A stretch of DNA of 64,000 bases from Caldicellulosiruptor owensensis OL. Its GTDB lineage: Bacteria > Bacillota > Thermoanaerobacteria > Caldicellulosiruptorales > Caldicellulosiruptoraceae. Shown here piece by piece: positions 1 through 10,700 of the stretch. Below the pieces are notes generated by a model. The model saw only the letters and a program-made list of their open reading frames with translations, had not been told where the DNA came from and searched no databases. The stretch covers positions 550,501 through 614,500 of the forward strand of contig NC_014657.1 of the NCBI RefSeq assembly GCF_000166335.1, read 5' to 3'. Position 1 is the stretch's first letter. Every line of letters starts with the position of its first letter. The translations under genes and the position numbers were made by a program.

Positions 1-465
1 CCCCAACCCTCTATTATTATCTTTGCTAACCTTTCTATGTTATAGGCAATACAAACCAAACCCCACTCAAGCTTCACACCCTTCAAGCCCCTGAGCAGGA
101 ACCTCCTAAATCCCTTATTATTCTTTATTAACCCAAATACCGTCTCAACCTCTATCTTCCTTCTGCTGTAAATCTCTTTGCCCTCTTCGCTCAAAAGCCT
201 TTCTCTTACTTCATTCTTTAACTTCTCCAATCTTGGCCTTATCCTAAATCTCTTCTTCCATCTCTTGCCTCTGTAACACTTATCTCTGTACTCACATCCA
301 TTACATACTTCCTCACATTGATATATCTTCTCCCAACTTACAAATCCCCTCTCATTTACATCTATCCTCGGATATAAGTATTTTACCTTCTTACCAGCAG
401 GACAAATATATACATCTTCAGAGGCAATATACTCCCAATTCCTGCTATTGAACTTGTCCTTCTTA
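1..465 (-). pseudogene. IS1182-family transposase, C-terminal fragment
   Basis: The minus-strand frame encodes the end of an IS1182-type DDE transposase. Visible landmarks are YICPAGKK, a cysteine cluster (CEEVCNGCEYRDKC) and the C-terminal DDE-domain segment IEVETVFGLIKNNKGFRRF, which supplies the third acidic catalytic residue region. The frame is still open at base 1. Its N-terminal partner lies at 2078-3201, and the two were separated by the ISLre2 insertion. Across the repaired junction the protein would read ...RKFKK-DKFNSRNWEY..., in frame. As it stands this piece has no start codon of its own. Confidence 0.85.
457..465. repeat. 9-bp target-site duplication, left copy
   Basis: TCCTTCTTA is repeated exactly at 2078-2086. 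The two copies flank the inverted repeats of the ISLre2 element and lie in the same reading frame of the disrupted IS1182 transposase. Confidence 0.85.
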
Positions 466-2077
466 CTTAGTGTAAAATATTTATAGGACTTGAGATGGAA
501 AAAATGCTCCCTCCTCTTGGGAAAAATGAGAGAATGATATAAAATAATGAGCAAAAAAAAGAAGAAGAAAACTGAAAGGAAAACAAACCAAAGGAGGGAG
601 CAAAATGTTTGATAATATTATAGCAAAAATAGAGGAACTTTTAAATAGATTTGGAGAAGGGATAGTGGAGATATTAAGAGGTGAGAAAGATATAGCGATG
701 TATTCAATGGAATTGAAGGAGAAGATGGATGAGATAGGGAAGGAGATGATAAAAGAGGCATGCGGACTTGTAGATGAGATTGTAAGGAATGAAAAGAAGA
801 GGAAGGCAAGGTATGAGGTTGTAAGGAAAGATAAGAGGAGCATAAAGACAATATTTGGAGATGTGGAATATATAAGGACGTACTACAAGAATAAAGAAGA
901 GGGAGGGTATGTGTATTTAGCAGATGAAATTTTGGGGATAGAGAAATACCAAAGAATAGACAAAGCAGTCAAAGCAGCAATAGTTGAGAAAGTAGTGGAA
1001 ATATCATATGAAAAAGCAGCCAAAGAAGTATTAGGAGAAGAGAAAATGACAAGACAAAGTGTAATGAATATTTTGAGGAGGATAGAGGCGGCTCAGTTAG
1101 ATAGAATCGAGCATAATAAAAAAGGAGTTGCAGGCAGTAAAAAAGTGGTAAAAGAACTTTATATAGAGGCAGATGAAGATCATATTTCGTTACAAAACGG
1201 AGAAGGGAAGATAGCGAAGCTTGCGTACATAAATGAGGGATATAAAGAAGAGAAAGGGATTGTCAAAAGAAAGGAATTAAAAGGGGTGCATTATTTTAGC
1301 AGTATTAAAGAGAGACCAGAAGATTTTTGGTCAAAAGTAAGTGAATATATAGAGGAGCACTATGAAACGGAGAAGATAGAGAAGATATATTTGTTAGGGG
1401 ATGGAGCGGCATGGATAAAGGAAGGGCTTGAATGGATAGTGGGTGCAGAATTTGTATTAGACAGGTTTCATCTAATGAGAGAGGTAATCAAAATAAGCGG
1501 TGGAGATAAGAATATTTTTGCTGGGATAGTAGAAGCATTGAGGGATAAGGATAGAGAGAAGTTTGAGGGATTGGTAGCTAAAGCGATGGAAAAGGCTGGA
1601 GAGGACAAAAGAGCGTTGAAGAGGATAAATGAAAGTAGGAGATATATAGCCAATCATTGGGATAATATAGTATTAGAGTTAGATAATAGGATTATAAAAG
1701 GATGTAGTGCAGAAGGGCATGTAAGCCACGTATTAGCAGATAGGATGAGTTCAAGACCAAGAGGATGGAGCGAACAAGGAGCAGAAGTGATGGTAAAGTT
1801 ATTGAGCTTGAAGTATAATGGTGTAAACTTGAAAGAAGCATATTTAAAAGAGATTTGTGGCAAGGAAGAGAAAGAAGAAAAAATATTGAAAGAAATTGTG
1901 AGAAAAAATGTTAAGAAGATAAGGAAACAGATTGAGGAGACGAGGAATAATGTGCCAATTTTAGCAAGAGGAAAAGTTGATTTGACGTTTAGAGTACTGA
2001 AAGGCCTAAGTACTGGAGATTTCTTAAATGCAGTCGTATTTTAATAAAAAATTTCCCTACAAACTCTTGACACTATC
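466..2077 (+). mobile_element. Complete ISLre2-family insertion sequence (1,612 bp)
   Basis: The boundaries come from the 9-bp duplication TCCTTCTTA on both sides. The ends are imperfect inverted repeats: over the terminal 22 bases, 15 match between the left end (core TAGTGT...TTTATAGG) and the reverse complement of the right end (core TAGTGT...TTTGTAGG). One intact UPF0236-type transposase gene fills the element. The length and single-gene layout fit the ISLre2 family. The intact gene, both ends and the perfect duplication suggest a recent, possibly still active insertion. Confidence 0.88.
605..2044 (+). CDS. ISLre2-family transposase (UPF0236)
   Basis: The 479-residue protein has the features of UPF0236/ISLre2 transposases: a charged helical N-terminus, a segment around residues 75-120 (TIFGDVEYIRTYYKN...VYLADEILGI), a first catalytic acidic region EADEDHISLQ, then LLGDGAAWIKEG with a downstream RFHLMREV segment, and a C-terminal part containing SRPRGWSEQGAE. 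An AAAGGAGGGAGC ribosome binding site precedes the ATG. No internal stops or shifts are seen, so the protein is predicted to be functional. Its stop lies 33 bases inside the right end of the element. Confidence 0.92.
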   Translation: MFDNIIAKIEELLNRFGEGIVEILRGEKDIAMYSMELKEKMDEIGKEMIKEACGLVDEIVRNEKKRKARYEVVRKDKRSIKTIFGDVEYIRTYYKNKEEGGYVYLADEILGIEKYQRIDKAVKAAIVEKVVEISYEKAAKEVLGEEKMTRQSVMNILRRIEAAQLDRIEHNKKGVAGSKKVVKELYIEADEDHISLQNGEGKIAKLAYINEGYKEEKGIVKRKELKGVHYFSSIKERPEDFWSKVSEYIEEHYETEKIEKIYLLGDGAAWIKEGLEWIVGAEFVLDRFHLMREVIKISGGDKNIFAGIVEALRDKDREKFEGLVAKAMEKAGEDKRALKRINESRRYIANHWDNIVLELDNRIIKGCSAEGHVSHVLADRMSSRPRGWSEQGAEVMVKLLSLKYNGVNLKEAYLKEICGKEEKEEKILKEIVRKNVKKIRKQIEETRNNVPILARGKVDLTFRVLKGLSTGDFLNAVVF

Positions 2078-3201
2078 TCCTTCTTAAATTTCCTTGTCTG
2101 TTCCAAATCAAATGTGTTATACTTAATGTAGCTATTGATGCCACATTTTTTCAGATGAAGGTAGTTTTCTTCAGACCCATAGCCACTGTCTGCTATGACA
2201 TTCTTAGGCATGTGGCCTGTTATCTTCTCCACAAGCTCAAGATGTTCTTTTAAACAGACAGTGTCTGTGGGACTCTGATGGATGCTAAAACCTATGACAA
2301 ATCGATTCTGTGTGCCGATTTGTACATTATACCCGGGTTTTAGCATCCCGTTTTTCATATGGTCATCCTTCATCCTCATAAATGTGGCATCATGGTCTGT
2401 TTTTGAAAAGCTATTTCTACCACTTAAGATCTGCTCATAAGACTCATATTTCTTGAGTCTTAATATGCAGTCATTTTGGAGAGTTTTTACAAGTTTTTTC
2501 ACTCTCCTTTCTTTTCTTTTGCTCCCAAAGCTAGCTTCTGCTAGCTTTTGGGAGAGTTCTTCAACTTTTTGTTCAAGCTCTTGGCTATCATAATCAGCTT
2601 CTAAATTGACATCCAACTCGCCAAGAGTTCTGTCTTCTTCCTCGTTTATCCTTTCTATTTCATCAAGGATGTTTTTTACTTTTTCTCTTAATTTCCTTTT
2701 GTATGTTCTTGTGCTTTTTGCCCATACAAACGTATACTTGTTCGCGTTTGCCTCAATCTTTGTTCCGTCAAGATAGTAATACTCAAAGTTTACATACCCC
2801 AGTTTTACAAGAAGTTCAATAACTTCTGCAAAAATTTCTTCAATGCAATCACCTATTATTTCTTTTCTGAATCTATTGATAGTTCTGAAATCAGGGGTTT
2901 GAAGTTTTGAAAGCCACATAAAGGTTATATTCTCTTGAAGCGCCTTTGCTATCTTTCTTGAAGAGTATATACCCTGTATGTAAGCATAGATAAGAACTTT
3001 CAAAAGCATCAAAGGATGGTAGCTGGAAGTCCCACCACCTTTGTATTTTTCTATTATGGTTGAGATATCTATTTTATCAACGATTTTATCGATTGCTCTT
3101 ACCAGATGAGTTTGAGGGATAAAGGCTTCAGGGTCGATTGGCATTATTAATTGGTTGGGGTTGTATTCTTTAAAGACGATTTTATCATGTTTGCGGGGCA
3201 T
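2041..3201 (-). pseudogene. IS1182-family transposase, N-terminal fragment
   Basis: The start is typical of IS1182 transposases (VFKEYNPNQLIMPIDPEAFI, then LVRAIDKIVDKID). It is followed by a DUF772-type DNA-binding region (SSYHPLMLLKVLIYAYIQGI...TPDFRTINRFR), the first DDE aspartate in YYYLDGTKIEANANKYTF, a coiled insertion, and the second catalytic region DHDATFMRMKDDHMKNGMLK with NVIADSGYGSEEN. Authentic IS1182 sequence ends at about residue 375. The last residues before the stop are read from the right end of ISLre2. The ATG at 3201 has an AGGAGG-like site upstream. The third catalytic part is in the fragment at 1-465, so this piece alone should be inactive. Confidence 0.88.
2078..2086. 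repeat. 9-bp target-site duplication, right copy
   Basis: Second exact copy of TCCTTCTTA, directly after the right inverted repeat of the ISLre2 element. Confidence 0.85.
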
Positions 3202-3277
3202 ATTGATCCTCCTTATGTAATCATTTTTGAGATATTATATCATAAATATATCATAGTGTAAATACAGTAAAAATAAA

Positions 3278-3309
3278 GAGGCTGTCATCTCATCTTTTTG
3301 GACAGCCTC
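3278..3309. terminator. Hairpin at the right end of the IS1182 element
   Basis: GAGGCTGTC and GACAGCCTC form a perfect 9-bp stem around a 14-base loop. The hairpin coincides with the element's outer end and resembles the terminators of ordinary genes in this window, as at 18559, 43775 and 54296. It probably shields the transposase from outside transcription. Confidence 0.55.
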
Positions 3310-5766
3310 CTTGATTTTCATTACAGTGACTTTTGGGCAGACCCAGGAAAACAAGACAAGCCAAAAGCATGGGCAAATCTTTCATTTGATGAACTAAAAC
3401 AGGCAGTTTACCAGTATACTTATGACATCATAAAAATGTACAAAGATCAAGGTGCACTTCCTGACATGGTTCAGGTTGGAAATGAGGTTAATGGCGGTAT
3501 GCTCTGGCCGGACGGAAAAACATGGGGCGAAGATGCTGGAGGATATGACAATTTTGCAGAGCTTCTAAAGGCAGGGATTAGAGGTGTAAGGGATGCAGCT
3601 GGTCCTGATAATCAGGTGAAGATTATGATTCACCTTGCTAACGGAGGGGACAATGAACTATACAGAAGAGTATTTGACAATTTGACGCAGGGCGGTGTTG
3701 AGTTTGATGTAATTGGACTTTCATATTACCCATACTGGCATGGAAAACTTAGTGATTTAATCTACAATATGAATGATATTAGCAAAAGATATAACAAAGA
3801 GGTAGTTATTGCAGAAACAGCGTATGCATACACTTTAGAAAATGGAGATGGACTGAATAATATCTTTGGCACAAGGGAAGCTGCAACAGCTGGGTATGAG
3901 CCATCAGTCCAAAATCAAGCACTGGTTATCAGAAACATTGCAAATGCTGTAGTACAAGTTCCAGGTGGCAAAGGACTTGGCATATTCTATTGGGAGCCAG
4001 ATTGGATACCTGTTGAAGGTGCTGGCTGGAAGACAGGCGAAGGAAATGGATGGGATAACCAAGCTATGTTTGATTTTAATGGAAATGCTTTGGATTCTCT
4101 GTATGTGTTCAAGATGCTCAATAACATCATGATTGTAGATTATAAACCAGTTGTTGTTGGAACAGTTCCAGGTGAAATGCCAAAACTTCCTGCTAAAATC
4201 ACAGCTGTTTTAAGCAATGGTCTTACAAAAGAGGTTGATGTCACATGGGACAGTATTGACCCGTCAAAATATGCCCAAACTGGTAGCTTTGAAGTTTGTG
4301 GGCATGTTGAAGGTAGCGAGGTTACACCTGTTGCAAAAGTAAAAGTAGCAAATCTTATACAAAATTCTGGCTTTGAAGATGATTTGAATGGATGGAATGT
4401 AGAGGGGCAAACTGGAGCAGCAAATGCAAATAGTAGTGCACCTGTCCGTTCTGGAAACAAGAAATTAAATATTTGGTATGGATCGCCATACAATCTTGTA
4501 ATATCTCAAACAATTACAGGCTTAGGGCAAGGCAAGTATACATTTAAAGCATGGTTTGTTAACACTGGTAGTGCTCAAAAACGTGATATTGTAATAAAAG
4601 ATTATGGTGGGCAGGAAATAAAAATACAAATTCCACAATCAGCTGCATGGGATGCTTGGACACCTGCTGAAATAAATGATATTAATGTTACAACAGGAAA
4701 GTGCACAATTTCATTTGAAATTGCTGCTGATTCAGGTTTTTGGTGTGCAATAGACGATGTTCTATTCTATCGCCAGGACCCAGATATCGAAAAGAATATA
4801 GTGAGTGTTCAAAGATTAGATATTACAACAGAGGTAGGGCAAAAGCCTCAGCTTCCGCCAACTGTCATGGTGGTTTATGATGATGATACATCCTCTGAGG
4901 CAAATGTTACATGGGAAGCTATTGATGAGAGTAAATACTCAGCGATTGGTGAATTTACTGTTACAGGTGTTGTAGAAGGCACAACCCTAAAAGCATATGC
5001 CAAAGTAAAGGTTATCAATAGCAAAAATCTTGTAAAAAATTATAGTTTTGAAGAGGGGCTAAAGTATTGGATAAGCGAAGGAAATACTAATGCTGTCAAA
5101 ACTGAAAGTGGAGGGCATTCGGGAGGAACGCAGCTTACTCACTGGAGTGACAAGCCTTACAAGGTGGTCACATATCAAACAATCGAAAATATACCAAATG
5201 GTATATACATCTTCAGAGCCTTTGCAAATGGAGGCGGCGGCCAGAATGCTAACTACCTGTTTGTAAAAGACTATGGTGGAGAAGAACTGAGAATAAATAT
5301 GCCGACCAAATGGGTCGCAGAGTGGCACAAAATGGTGATTGCAAACATTAAAGTTACCACTGGACGCGTTACAATAGGGCTTTATTCAGATTCAGAAAAT
5401 GCAGGAGGTACATGGTGCAACCTTGATGATGTTGAATTTTTCAAAGTTGCTGACAGGGAATTTGAAATTTCAAATGCAAATCTGCAAAAGGATAAAGGAC
5501 TTATTGCAAGTGTTACGGTAAAACAATCAGAAGGTATTCAGCATGATGGCAAAGAAGTTGTAGTGTTTGAACTATTAAAAGGGACAACTCCTATTTCAAT
5601 TGTTGCTGTTGAAAAGGATATAGTAGGAGTTGAAGACTTTAAGGCTTACTTTAATGTAAATGATTATCTGAGCACTGACTACAGGGTAAAAGTATTTGTG
5701 TTTGACAAATTTGACACAAGTCTCACTGTTCCAAATAGCCTTGCTGAGCCTATTGAGCTTCGATGA
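3310..5766 (+). pseudogene. GH53 endo-beta-1,4-galactanase with Big_4 and CBM61-like modules, 5' truncated by IS1182
   Basis: The frame begins inside a GH53 catalytic domain at LDFHYSDFWADPGKQ, which normally lies about 100 residues into such proteins. The signal peptide and first strands are therefore missing. Both catalytic glutamates survive: the acid/base in QVGNEVNGG and the nucleophile in VVIAETAYAY. The domain order is GH53 remainder, a Big_4-type Ig domain (GEMPKLPAKITAVLSNGLTK), a galactan-binding CBM61-like module (NSGFEDDLNGWN), then a second Big_4 and second CBM61-like pair, and a short C-terminal beta domain. The enzyme would hydrolyse pectic arabinogalactan type I outside the cell. 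The frame technically opens at a TTG at 3298 inside the IS, but no signal peptide or sensible ribosome site exists, so a working secreted enzyme is unlikely. The missing 5' part probably lies beyond the left edge. Confidence 0.85.
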
Positions 5767-5777
5767 GGTTATTAACC

Positions 5778-5808
5778 GCCCGGCAACTGTTTTTTGTGGT
5801 TGCCGGGC
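5778..5808 (+). terminator. Hairpin terminator after the GH53 gene
   Basis: GCCCGGCAAC pairs perfectly with GTTGCCGGGC around an 11-base loop. The downstream T-run is weak (ATTTT). Confidence 0.7.
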
Positions 5809-5858
5809 AGATTTTAAAGGTTTTATAAGGCTATAAACCCAAAAGGAGGATTTCAATA

Positions 5859-7502
5859 ATGAAAAAAGGAACAAGGATAGCTTCAGGTATTTTGCTTGTT
5901 TTTGTGTTTTTATTCTCCTTATTATCTGTAGGATTTTCTGCCCAGGAAGTTATTTTAAATTCCATACCTGATAAAAGTCCAGGTGAAGATGTTGTAATTT
6001 CTGGGCAAACAGTGTTTGATGAGATTGTTGTCAAAGTATTGAGACCAAATTCTACCATACTTTATATAAATACACTCAAGGGAAAAAACTTCAATGACAA
6101 AGTTACTTTACCAGCAGACTCGCCAGAGGGTACTTATACGGTTGTGGCTGGTAAAGGTTCTGTTGTGGATATAAAAACTTTCAATGTAGTAAGAAAACAA
6201 TCATCTTTACCCTCTTCCTCCTCTGAGGTTTTAATACCTAATACCAAAGAAGCTGAAAATCAGGCAGGTGTACAGCCATCTCAAAAGGAAGATATTAAAC
6301 AAACTGATAAGACTGCTTTGCCTGAAATTACAATTGATAATAGTGGGATAATTAGACCCAAAATATCTCAGCTGTCAGAGGAAAGGTTAGATGTTAAATT
6401 AGATGAGTCTTCAGTAACAAAAGCTCTGCAGATGCAGGTGTCAAAAAAGAAAATTTTAACGTTAGATTTGAAAATCAGCAAACCTTTAGTGCAGTACAAT
6501 ATTGCGCTTCCATCGAGAGTATTTACAGCTTCTTTTGATGTACAGGAAGTTTTAGTTAATACAGATGAATTAAGCCTGAAACTTCCAGCTGACTTATTAA
6601 AGGAAAAGAACATAGACAATAACAAGCAAATTGAGATATTGATAAAAAAAGTAGAAAATTCTAATATACCTTCAGAGATTCGCGCGGCAGTTGGAAAAAG
6701 ACCAATATATGAAATTGGGTTTTATCAAGATTTGAAAAAGTTGAATTTTGAAAGACCTACAAATTCTATAAAAATATCTATTGCTTATACTCCTGGAGTA
6801 GAAGAGCTGAGCGGTATTGAAAACTTGGTAATGCTGCATATAAATGATGATGGGAAAGCAGAGGTTGTATCAAATAGCAAATATGTTGCTAATTCTAAAC
6901 GTATGGTTGCGAATGTAAACAGTTTTAGCAAGTTTGCAGTGGGATATATTAGCAAAAAATTTGACGATTTGAAGAATTATTCGTGGGCTGAAAAAGCTGT
7001 GTCTTCCCTGGCCACGAGAAATATAATAAGTGGTGCTGACCAAAATAGTTTTAGACCTCAAGAATATATAAAGCGAGGAGAGTTTGTCAAGTGGCTGGTA
7101 AATGCTCTTGGTCTTGATGCTCAGTATTCTTCGAACTTTGAAGATGTTAAAAAAGATAGTATCTACTGGCGTGAAGTTGCAATTGCAAAAGCACTTGGCA
7201 TTGCAAAAGGTTATGCGAATAAGTTTAAACCAGAAGATTATATAACAAGGGAAGATATGATGGTTCTTGTAGTAAGAGCGTTGGAGGTTGCAAACAAACC
7301 AATGGTAAAAACAAAAAGTAGCCTTGCAACTAAATTTTATGATTCATCTGATATATCTTCGTATGCTCAAGATAGTATTTCTGTTTTGGTTGCAAATGAT
7401 TTAATAAAAGGAAATAGCAAAAATCAAATACTGCCTCGAAAGTTTGCAACTCGTGCGGAAGCAGCTCAGCTTTTGTTCAGGATATTTTTCAAATGGGAAT
7501 AA
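5859..7502 (+). CDS. Secreted SLH-domain cell-surface protein
   Basis: The 547-residue protein starts with a classic signal peptide (MKKGTRIASGILLVFVFLFS..., cleavage near FSAQE). A small beta domain follows at about residues 30-110, then a Ser/Pro/Gln-rich linker and a mainly beta region at about 150-360. Three SLH motifs end the protein at about 365-547 (WAEKAVSSLATRNIISG, then YWREVAIAKALGIAKGY, then YAQDSISVLVANDLIKG). SLH domains bind pyruvylated secondary cell-wall polymer, so the protein should sit on the cell surface. No catalytic domain is recognisable. An AAAGGAGGATTT ribosome site precedes the ATG. It lies between a galactanase remnant and pullulanase, suggesting a role in displaying or holding polysaccharide, but that is inference only. 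Confidence 0.85.
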   Translation: MKKGTRIASGILLVFVFLFSLLSVGFSAQEVILNSIPDKSPGEDVVISGQTVFDEIVVKVLRPNSTILYINTLKGKNFNDKVTLPADSPEGTYTVVAGKGSVVDIKTFNVVRKQSSLPSSSSEVLIPNTKEAENQAGVQPSQKEDIKQTDKTALPEITIDNSGIIRPKISQLSEERLDVKLDESSVTKALQMQVSKKKILTLDLKISKPLVQYNIALPSRVFTASFDVQEVLVNTDELSLKLPADLLKEKNIDNNKQIEILIKKVENSNIPSEIRAAVGKRPIYEIGFYQDLKKLNFERPTNSIKISIAYTPGVEELSGIENLVMLHINDDGKAEVVSNSKYVANSKRMVANVNSFSKFAVGYISKKFDDLKNYSWAEKAVSSLATRNIISGADQNSFRPQEYIKRGEFVKWLVNALGLDAQYSSNFEDVKKDSIYWREVAIAKALGIAKGYANKFKPEDYITREDMMVLVVRALEVANKPMVKTKSSLATKFYDSSDISSYAQDSISVLVANDLIKGNSKNQILPRKFATRAEAAQLLFRIFFKWE

Positions 7503-7531
7503 AAAAATAAACTTTACAACTTTTCTATACG

Positions 7532-7565
7532 GCAGTCTTCACAGTGTGTGGAGGCTGCTATTTTT
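7532..7565 (+). terminator. Terminator after the SLH gene
   Basis: GCAGTCTTCACA and TGTGGAGGCTGC form a 12-bp stem with two G-U pairs and a 3-base loop, followed by TATTTTTATTT. Confidence 0.8.
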
Positions 7566-7614
7566 ATTTACTTTTCATAAATTCAAGTCTTTAATTTATT
7601 CAAATTGCAGCATA

Positions 7615-7643
7615 TTGACAATTTTAATAAAAAGATATATAAT
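7615..7643 (+). promoter_or_regulatory. Consensus sigma-A promoter for the pullulanase gene
   Basis: TTGACA (7615-7620), a 17-base spacer and TATAAT (7638-7643) match the housekeeping consensus perfectly. The leader to the ATG at 7758 would be about 105 bases and holds an AGGAGG site near its end (7743-7750). Confidence 0.8.
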
Positions 7644-7757
7644 CATTACAAAGTTAAGGCAAACCTTTGCATTCACAAAAGACGTTTTGGAGTTTCGGGT
7701 TTATTATTTGTCGCGTTGTTTCAAAAAACTAATTAAATTAACTAGGAGGTAAGAAAG

Positions 7758-10700
7758 ATGGTGAAATATTTTGAGAGCAAACGTTTTATAAGCCTTTTGA
7801 TGGTGGTTCTATTTATTGCTACTCTTATTTTTCCAATTTCTATTCTAGGGGCAGATGAAAAAACAACTCTCATCATTCACTACTACAGGTACAATGGAGA
7901 CTATCAGGGTTGGAATTTGTGGATATGGCCTGTTGAGCCAGTTGGTGCAGAAGGCAAAGCTTATGAGTTTACTTCCAAGGATGACTTTGGAGTAAAAGCA
8001 GTAGTTGAACTTCCTGGGAAGGTAACAAAAGTAGGTATCATAGTTAGAAAAGGTAACTGGGAAGCAAAAGATGTTGCCTTTGACAGGTTCATCTCAGGAA
8101 TCAGCGGTTCAAAAGAGGTTTGGCTGATAGAAGGTGAAGAGCAAATCTATACATCTCAGCCTCAGAAAACTCCGAAAATGACAGCTTTTGTTGATGGTCT
8201 TAATACGATCGTTGTAAGGCTTGCAAAGAAAGCAGACATTCTTTCGAATAATAAAACTCAAGGTTTTAAAGTGACAGCTTTTTATGATGAAGTTCCTATC
8301 AAAAAGGTTGAACCAGTTTTGCCGAAGATAAACAAGAATTTTAAACCAGAGGATGCAGGGTATGAGTTAATTGATGGCGGCACAAAAGTGAGATTTATAT
8401 TAAAACCTGGTGCAGGTGATTTTAAATTTACAGACACATCTGGCAAGCTTGATGTATATGTCTCTGGAACTATGAACGACTGGGGCGGAACGGCTTCTTC
8501 TGAAGGAAAGTACAAACCACTTCCTGCATGGAAAATGACATGGAATGCACAGAAAGGTTACTATGAACTTGTAAAAGAGCTTGGCAAAGACGGTGTTGTA
8601 ATTGGTGCTAAGTTCAAGTTCACCTCATGGGATGGAACATCTGCAAAGTGGTATCCAGATGGAATGGGAAATGACAAGGTTATTGAAGAGCTTTACACAG
8701 GTAATGAGAAGATAACAAAGGTTGACACTTTTAAAATCACAACTGAAGATGAGTTGGAACCACAGGTTCCTTATGTTGTGTCAAAAGATGGCTTCAAACC
8801 AACAGTTGCACAGGCAAGAAATATTTTAGACAATCCAAAGTATTATTATAAAGGCAATGACTTAGGATGCACATATACAAAAGCTTATTCAGCGTTCAGA
8901 CTTTGGGCTCCAACAGCAATTGGAGTTGTATTGAGACTTTACGATGACTATAAGACTACAAAATACAAAGAGTATGAGATGGAGCAGTCTGTTAATGGAA
9001 CATGGTATCTTAAGATAAATGGAGATTTGAAAGGTAAATACTATCAGTATGAAGTTTGGCATGCTTCTAACTCTATAACCGACGATACAATCAGAAAATA
9101 TGTTGTGCCAGACCCATATTCAAGAGCAACATCTGCAAATTCTGAAAGGACTTTAATCTTTGACCCCAAGGATACAAACCCTGTTGGCTGGGAAAAAGAT
9201 ACTTTTGTGACGCTAAAAAATCAAGAGGATGCAATAATTTATGAGACGCACGTGAGAGACTTTACAATAGATGCTTCAAGTGGAATAAGGCCGGAGTTTA
9301 GAGGCAAGTACTTAGGATTTACTCAAACGGGAACAAAAGGACCAAATGGCGTAAAGACAGGTATTGACCATTTGAAAGAACTTGGCATAACCCATGTTCA
9401 TTTGCTTCCAACATATGACTTTGGTTCGGTAGATGAGACCAATACTGATAAAGGATATAACTGGGGATATGATCCTGTTTTATATCAAAACGTTGAAGGG
9501 TCCTATGCTACAAATCCAAACACAATTGCGAGGATAAAAGAGTACAAACAAATGGTCATGGCACTGCACAAGGCTGGCATAGGTATTATCCAAGACGTTG
9601 TTTTTAATCACACATTTCAAATAGGCGATGCAAAATTTTCTATATTTGACAAGGTAGTACCAGGGTATTTTTACAGAAAAGACAAAGATGGAAACTATTC
9701 AAATAGCTCAGGTTGTGGCAATGAAATTGCAACAGAAAAGCCGATGGTAAGAAAGTTTATAATTGATACCTTGACATACCTTACAAAAGAGTATCACATA
9801 GACGGTTTTAGATTTGACTTAATGGCAGCAATAGATAGAGTTACAATGGCAAAAGCTCAAGAAGAAGTGAGAAAGATAAATCCATCGGCAGTTATCTATG
9901 GAGAAGGATGGCTTGCAGGTTCAACACCGCTTGATAGCTCACTTAGAATGGAAATAGGCTCATTTAATCAGGCAGGCCTTCACATAGGGCTCTTTAATGA
10001 CAGAATCAGAGAAGCAATCAGAGGCAATCTTGACAATGAATCTAAAGGATTTATGCAAGGTAACTATTCATATAGGTTAGATGATCTCAAGAGAGGAATT
10101 CAGGGTGGACTGGGTGATTTTGCGACAGACCCGGATGAATGTATAAACTATGTTTCAGCACATGACAATTTAACTTTATGGGATAAACTTCAAAAAAGTG
10201 TACCAAATGAACCGGATTATATCAAAGATAAGATGGGAAGACTGGCAAATGCAATTGTTTTGACAGCACAGGGTGTTCCGTTCTTGCATGGCGGTGTTGA
10301 GTTCAACAGGACAAAGTTTATGAATCATAACTCATACAATGCAGGCGATAAGATTAACAAATATGACTGGAACTTGAAAGTAAAGTGGTACAATACTTTT
10401 AAGTACTATCAAGGTTTAATTGCTCTAAGAAAAGCTCATCCAGCCTTCAGAATGACAACTGCAGAAGACATACAGAAATATCTTACATTTATCCAAACAC
10501 CGAAAGGAACATTAGGATTTAGACTCACATATCCAAAAGATACATGGAATGACATAATTGTTGTTTATAACTCAACAAAGAAGGTACAAGAGATAACATT
10601 ACCAGGAGGAAACTGGGTTGTTGTTGCAAATGGAGATGAGGTTGGCACAACACCAATTAAGAAGTTTACAAACTATGTTACTGGCAAGGCACTGGTTGCA

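Larger units (their letters stand above)
1..3309 (-). mobile_element. IS1182-family insertion sequence, left end off the window, interrupted by ISLre2
   Basis: A transposase gene of the IS1182 family is read leftward from 3201. Its C-terminal part continues past base 1, so the downstream end of the element is not visible. The right end is placed at about 3309, because the GH53 coding sequence resumes immediately after it and because the last 32 bases form a hairpin with GAGGCTGTC and GACAGCCTC arms. The element carries an ISLre2-type insertion at 466-2077. Removing that insertion and one 9-bp duplication rebuilds a single open transposase frame. The exact right boundary is inferred from where galactanase homology resumes. 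Confidence 0.8.

Noticed and set aside
481-843. 120-residue minus-strand frame in ISLre2
   Set aside because: Antisense shadow of the transposase; low-complexity Ser/Phe/Ile-rich composition.
7444-7752. 102-residue frame after the SLH gene
   Set aside because: It overlaps the SLH gene end, the terminator and the pullulanase promoter, and has no protein-like features.
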